Source: an uncultured Lachnospiraceae bacterium
Lineage (GTDB): Bacteria; Bacillota; Clostridia; Lachnospirales; Lachnospiraceae
DNA length: 5,279 nucleotides
Reading direction: 5' to 3'
Assembly: GCA_910585255.1 (NCBI GenBank)
Contig: CAJUEI010000239.1
Coordinates: forward strand, 1 to 5,279
Shown here: positions 5,161-5,279 of the stretch, piece after piece
Layout: each line of letters opens with the position of its first letter
How positions within the stretch are numbered: position 1 is the stretch's first letter
Notes under the pieces: model-generated
What the model saw: the letters and a program-made list of their open reading frames with translations, nothing else
The model's database searches: none
What the model was told of the DNA's origin: nothing
Program-made: the position numbers and the translations under genes

Positions 5161-5279
5161 GCGACTTCGGAGGAAACTTAGAAGTTCTTTGTGTTCTGTC
5201 AGCTCTGTAGGATTTTTGGGCACTTGTGCCCAAAAAAGGGGTGTGTTTAGCCCGCTGTACGGGCGAATTGCACCCCGGT
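5161..5279 (+). repeat. Structured repeat element, right copy (cut by window edge)
   Basis: The plus strand carries the same ordered landmarks as the minus strand of the left copy: GCGACTT-x-GGAGG, TTAGA, TTCTG, GATTTT-x-GGGCAC, TGCCC-x-AAAAA and GG. GCGACTT to GGGCAC is 57 nt in both. Hairpin 1 pairs 5213-5223 with 5226-5236. Hairpin 2 pairs 5238-5243 with 5271-5276 outside and 5250-5254 with 5260-5264 inside, matching the two-step hairpin of the left copy. The second long arm expected from the left copy would lie beyond 5279. It is upstream of the GNAT gene, on the opposite strand. The left boundary near 5161 is where similarity starts; bases 5079-5160 show nothing that I recognise. Confidence 0.7.

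Noticed and set aside
5022..5210. Rightward 62-residue open frame near the GNAT start
   Set aside because: It overlaps the start of the GNAT gene antisense and runs into the structured repeat; no motif supports it.

Overview
The window is AT-rich DNA from a low-GC Gram-positive bacterium, most probably a Clostridia member close to Lachnospiraceae. This rests on the gene content (CarD-family regulator, PadR/DUF1700/DUF4097/PspC cluster, twin-motif DUF305 protein), strong purine-rich ribosome binding sites and near-consensus sigma-A promoters. It is inferred from pattern recognition, not from a database search.

Left part (1-1640). The left edge carries two tandem leftward promoters and a leader that resembles the upstream region of a 16S rRNA operon; the rRNA itself would lie outside the window. 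Divergent from it is a rightward DUF305 gene (377-955). It faces a leftward CarD-family regulator gene (983-1513), whose last codons form one arm of its own terminator hairpin.

Middle part (1665-4065). Four tightly packed leftward genes form one operon: padR (repressor), a DUF1700/HAAS membrane protein, a membrane-anchored DUF4097 beta-solenoid protein, and a 65-residue PspC protein. The operon has a perfect-consensus promoter (TTGACA, 17 bp, TATAAT). Two near-identical dyads, centred 32 bp apart, cover its -10/spacer and its initial transcribed region, so I infer that PadR represses its own operon. The gene set resembles cell-envelope stress modules such as the B. subtilis yvlB/yvlC locus. 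The signal it senses cannot be read from the sequence.

Right part (4066-5279). A GNAT acetyltransferase gene (4595-5068, leftward) lies between two copies of the same kind of structured non-coding repeat, pointing away from each other. The left copy is a complete 235-bp nested inverted repeat (4198-4432), with a 20-bp tandem repeat (4121-4220) growing out of its left end. The right copy starts near 5161 and is cut by the window edge. The copies share a collinear core with identical 57-nt spacing between landmark motifs, and base-pair-preserving differences in their hairpins. This pair of elements is the least explained and most interesting part of the window.
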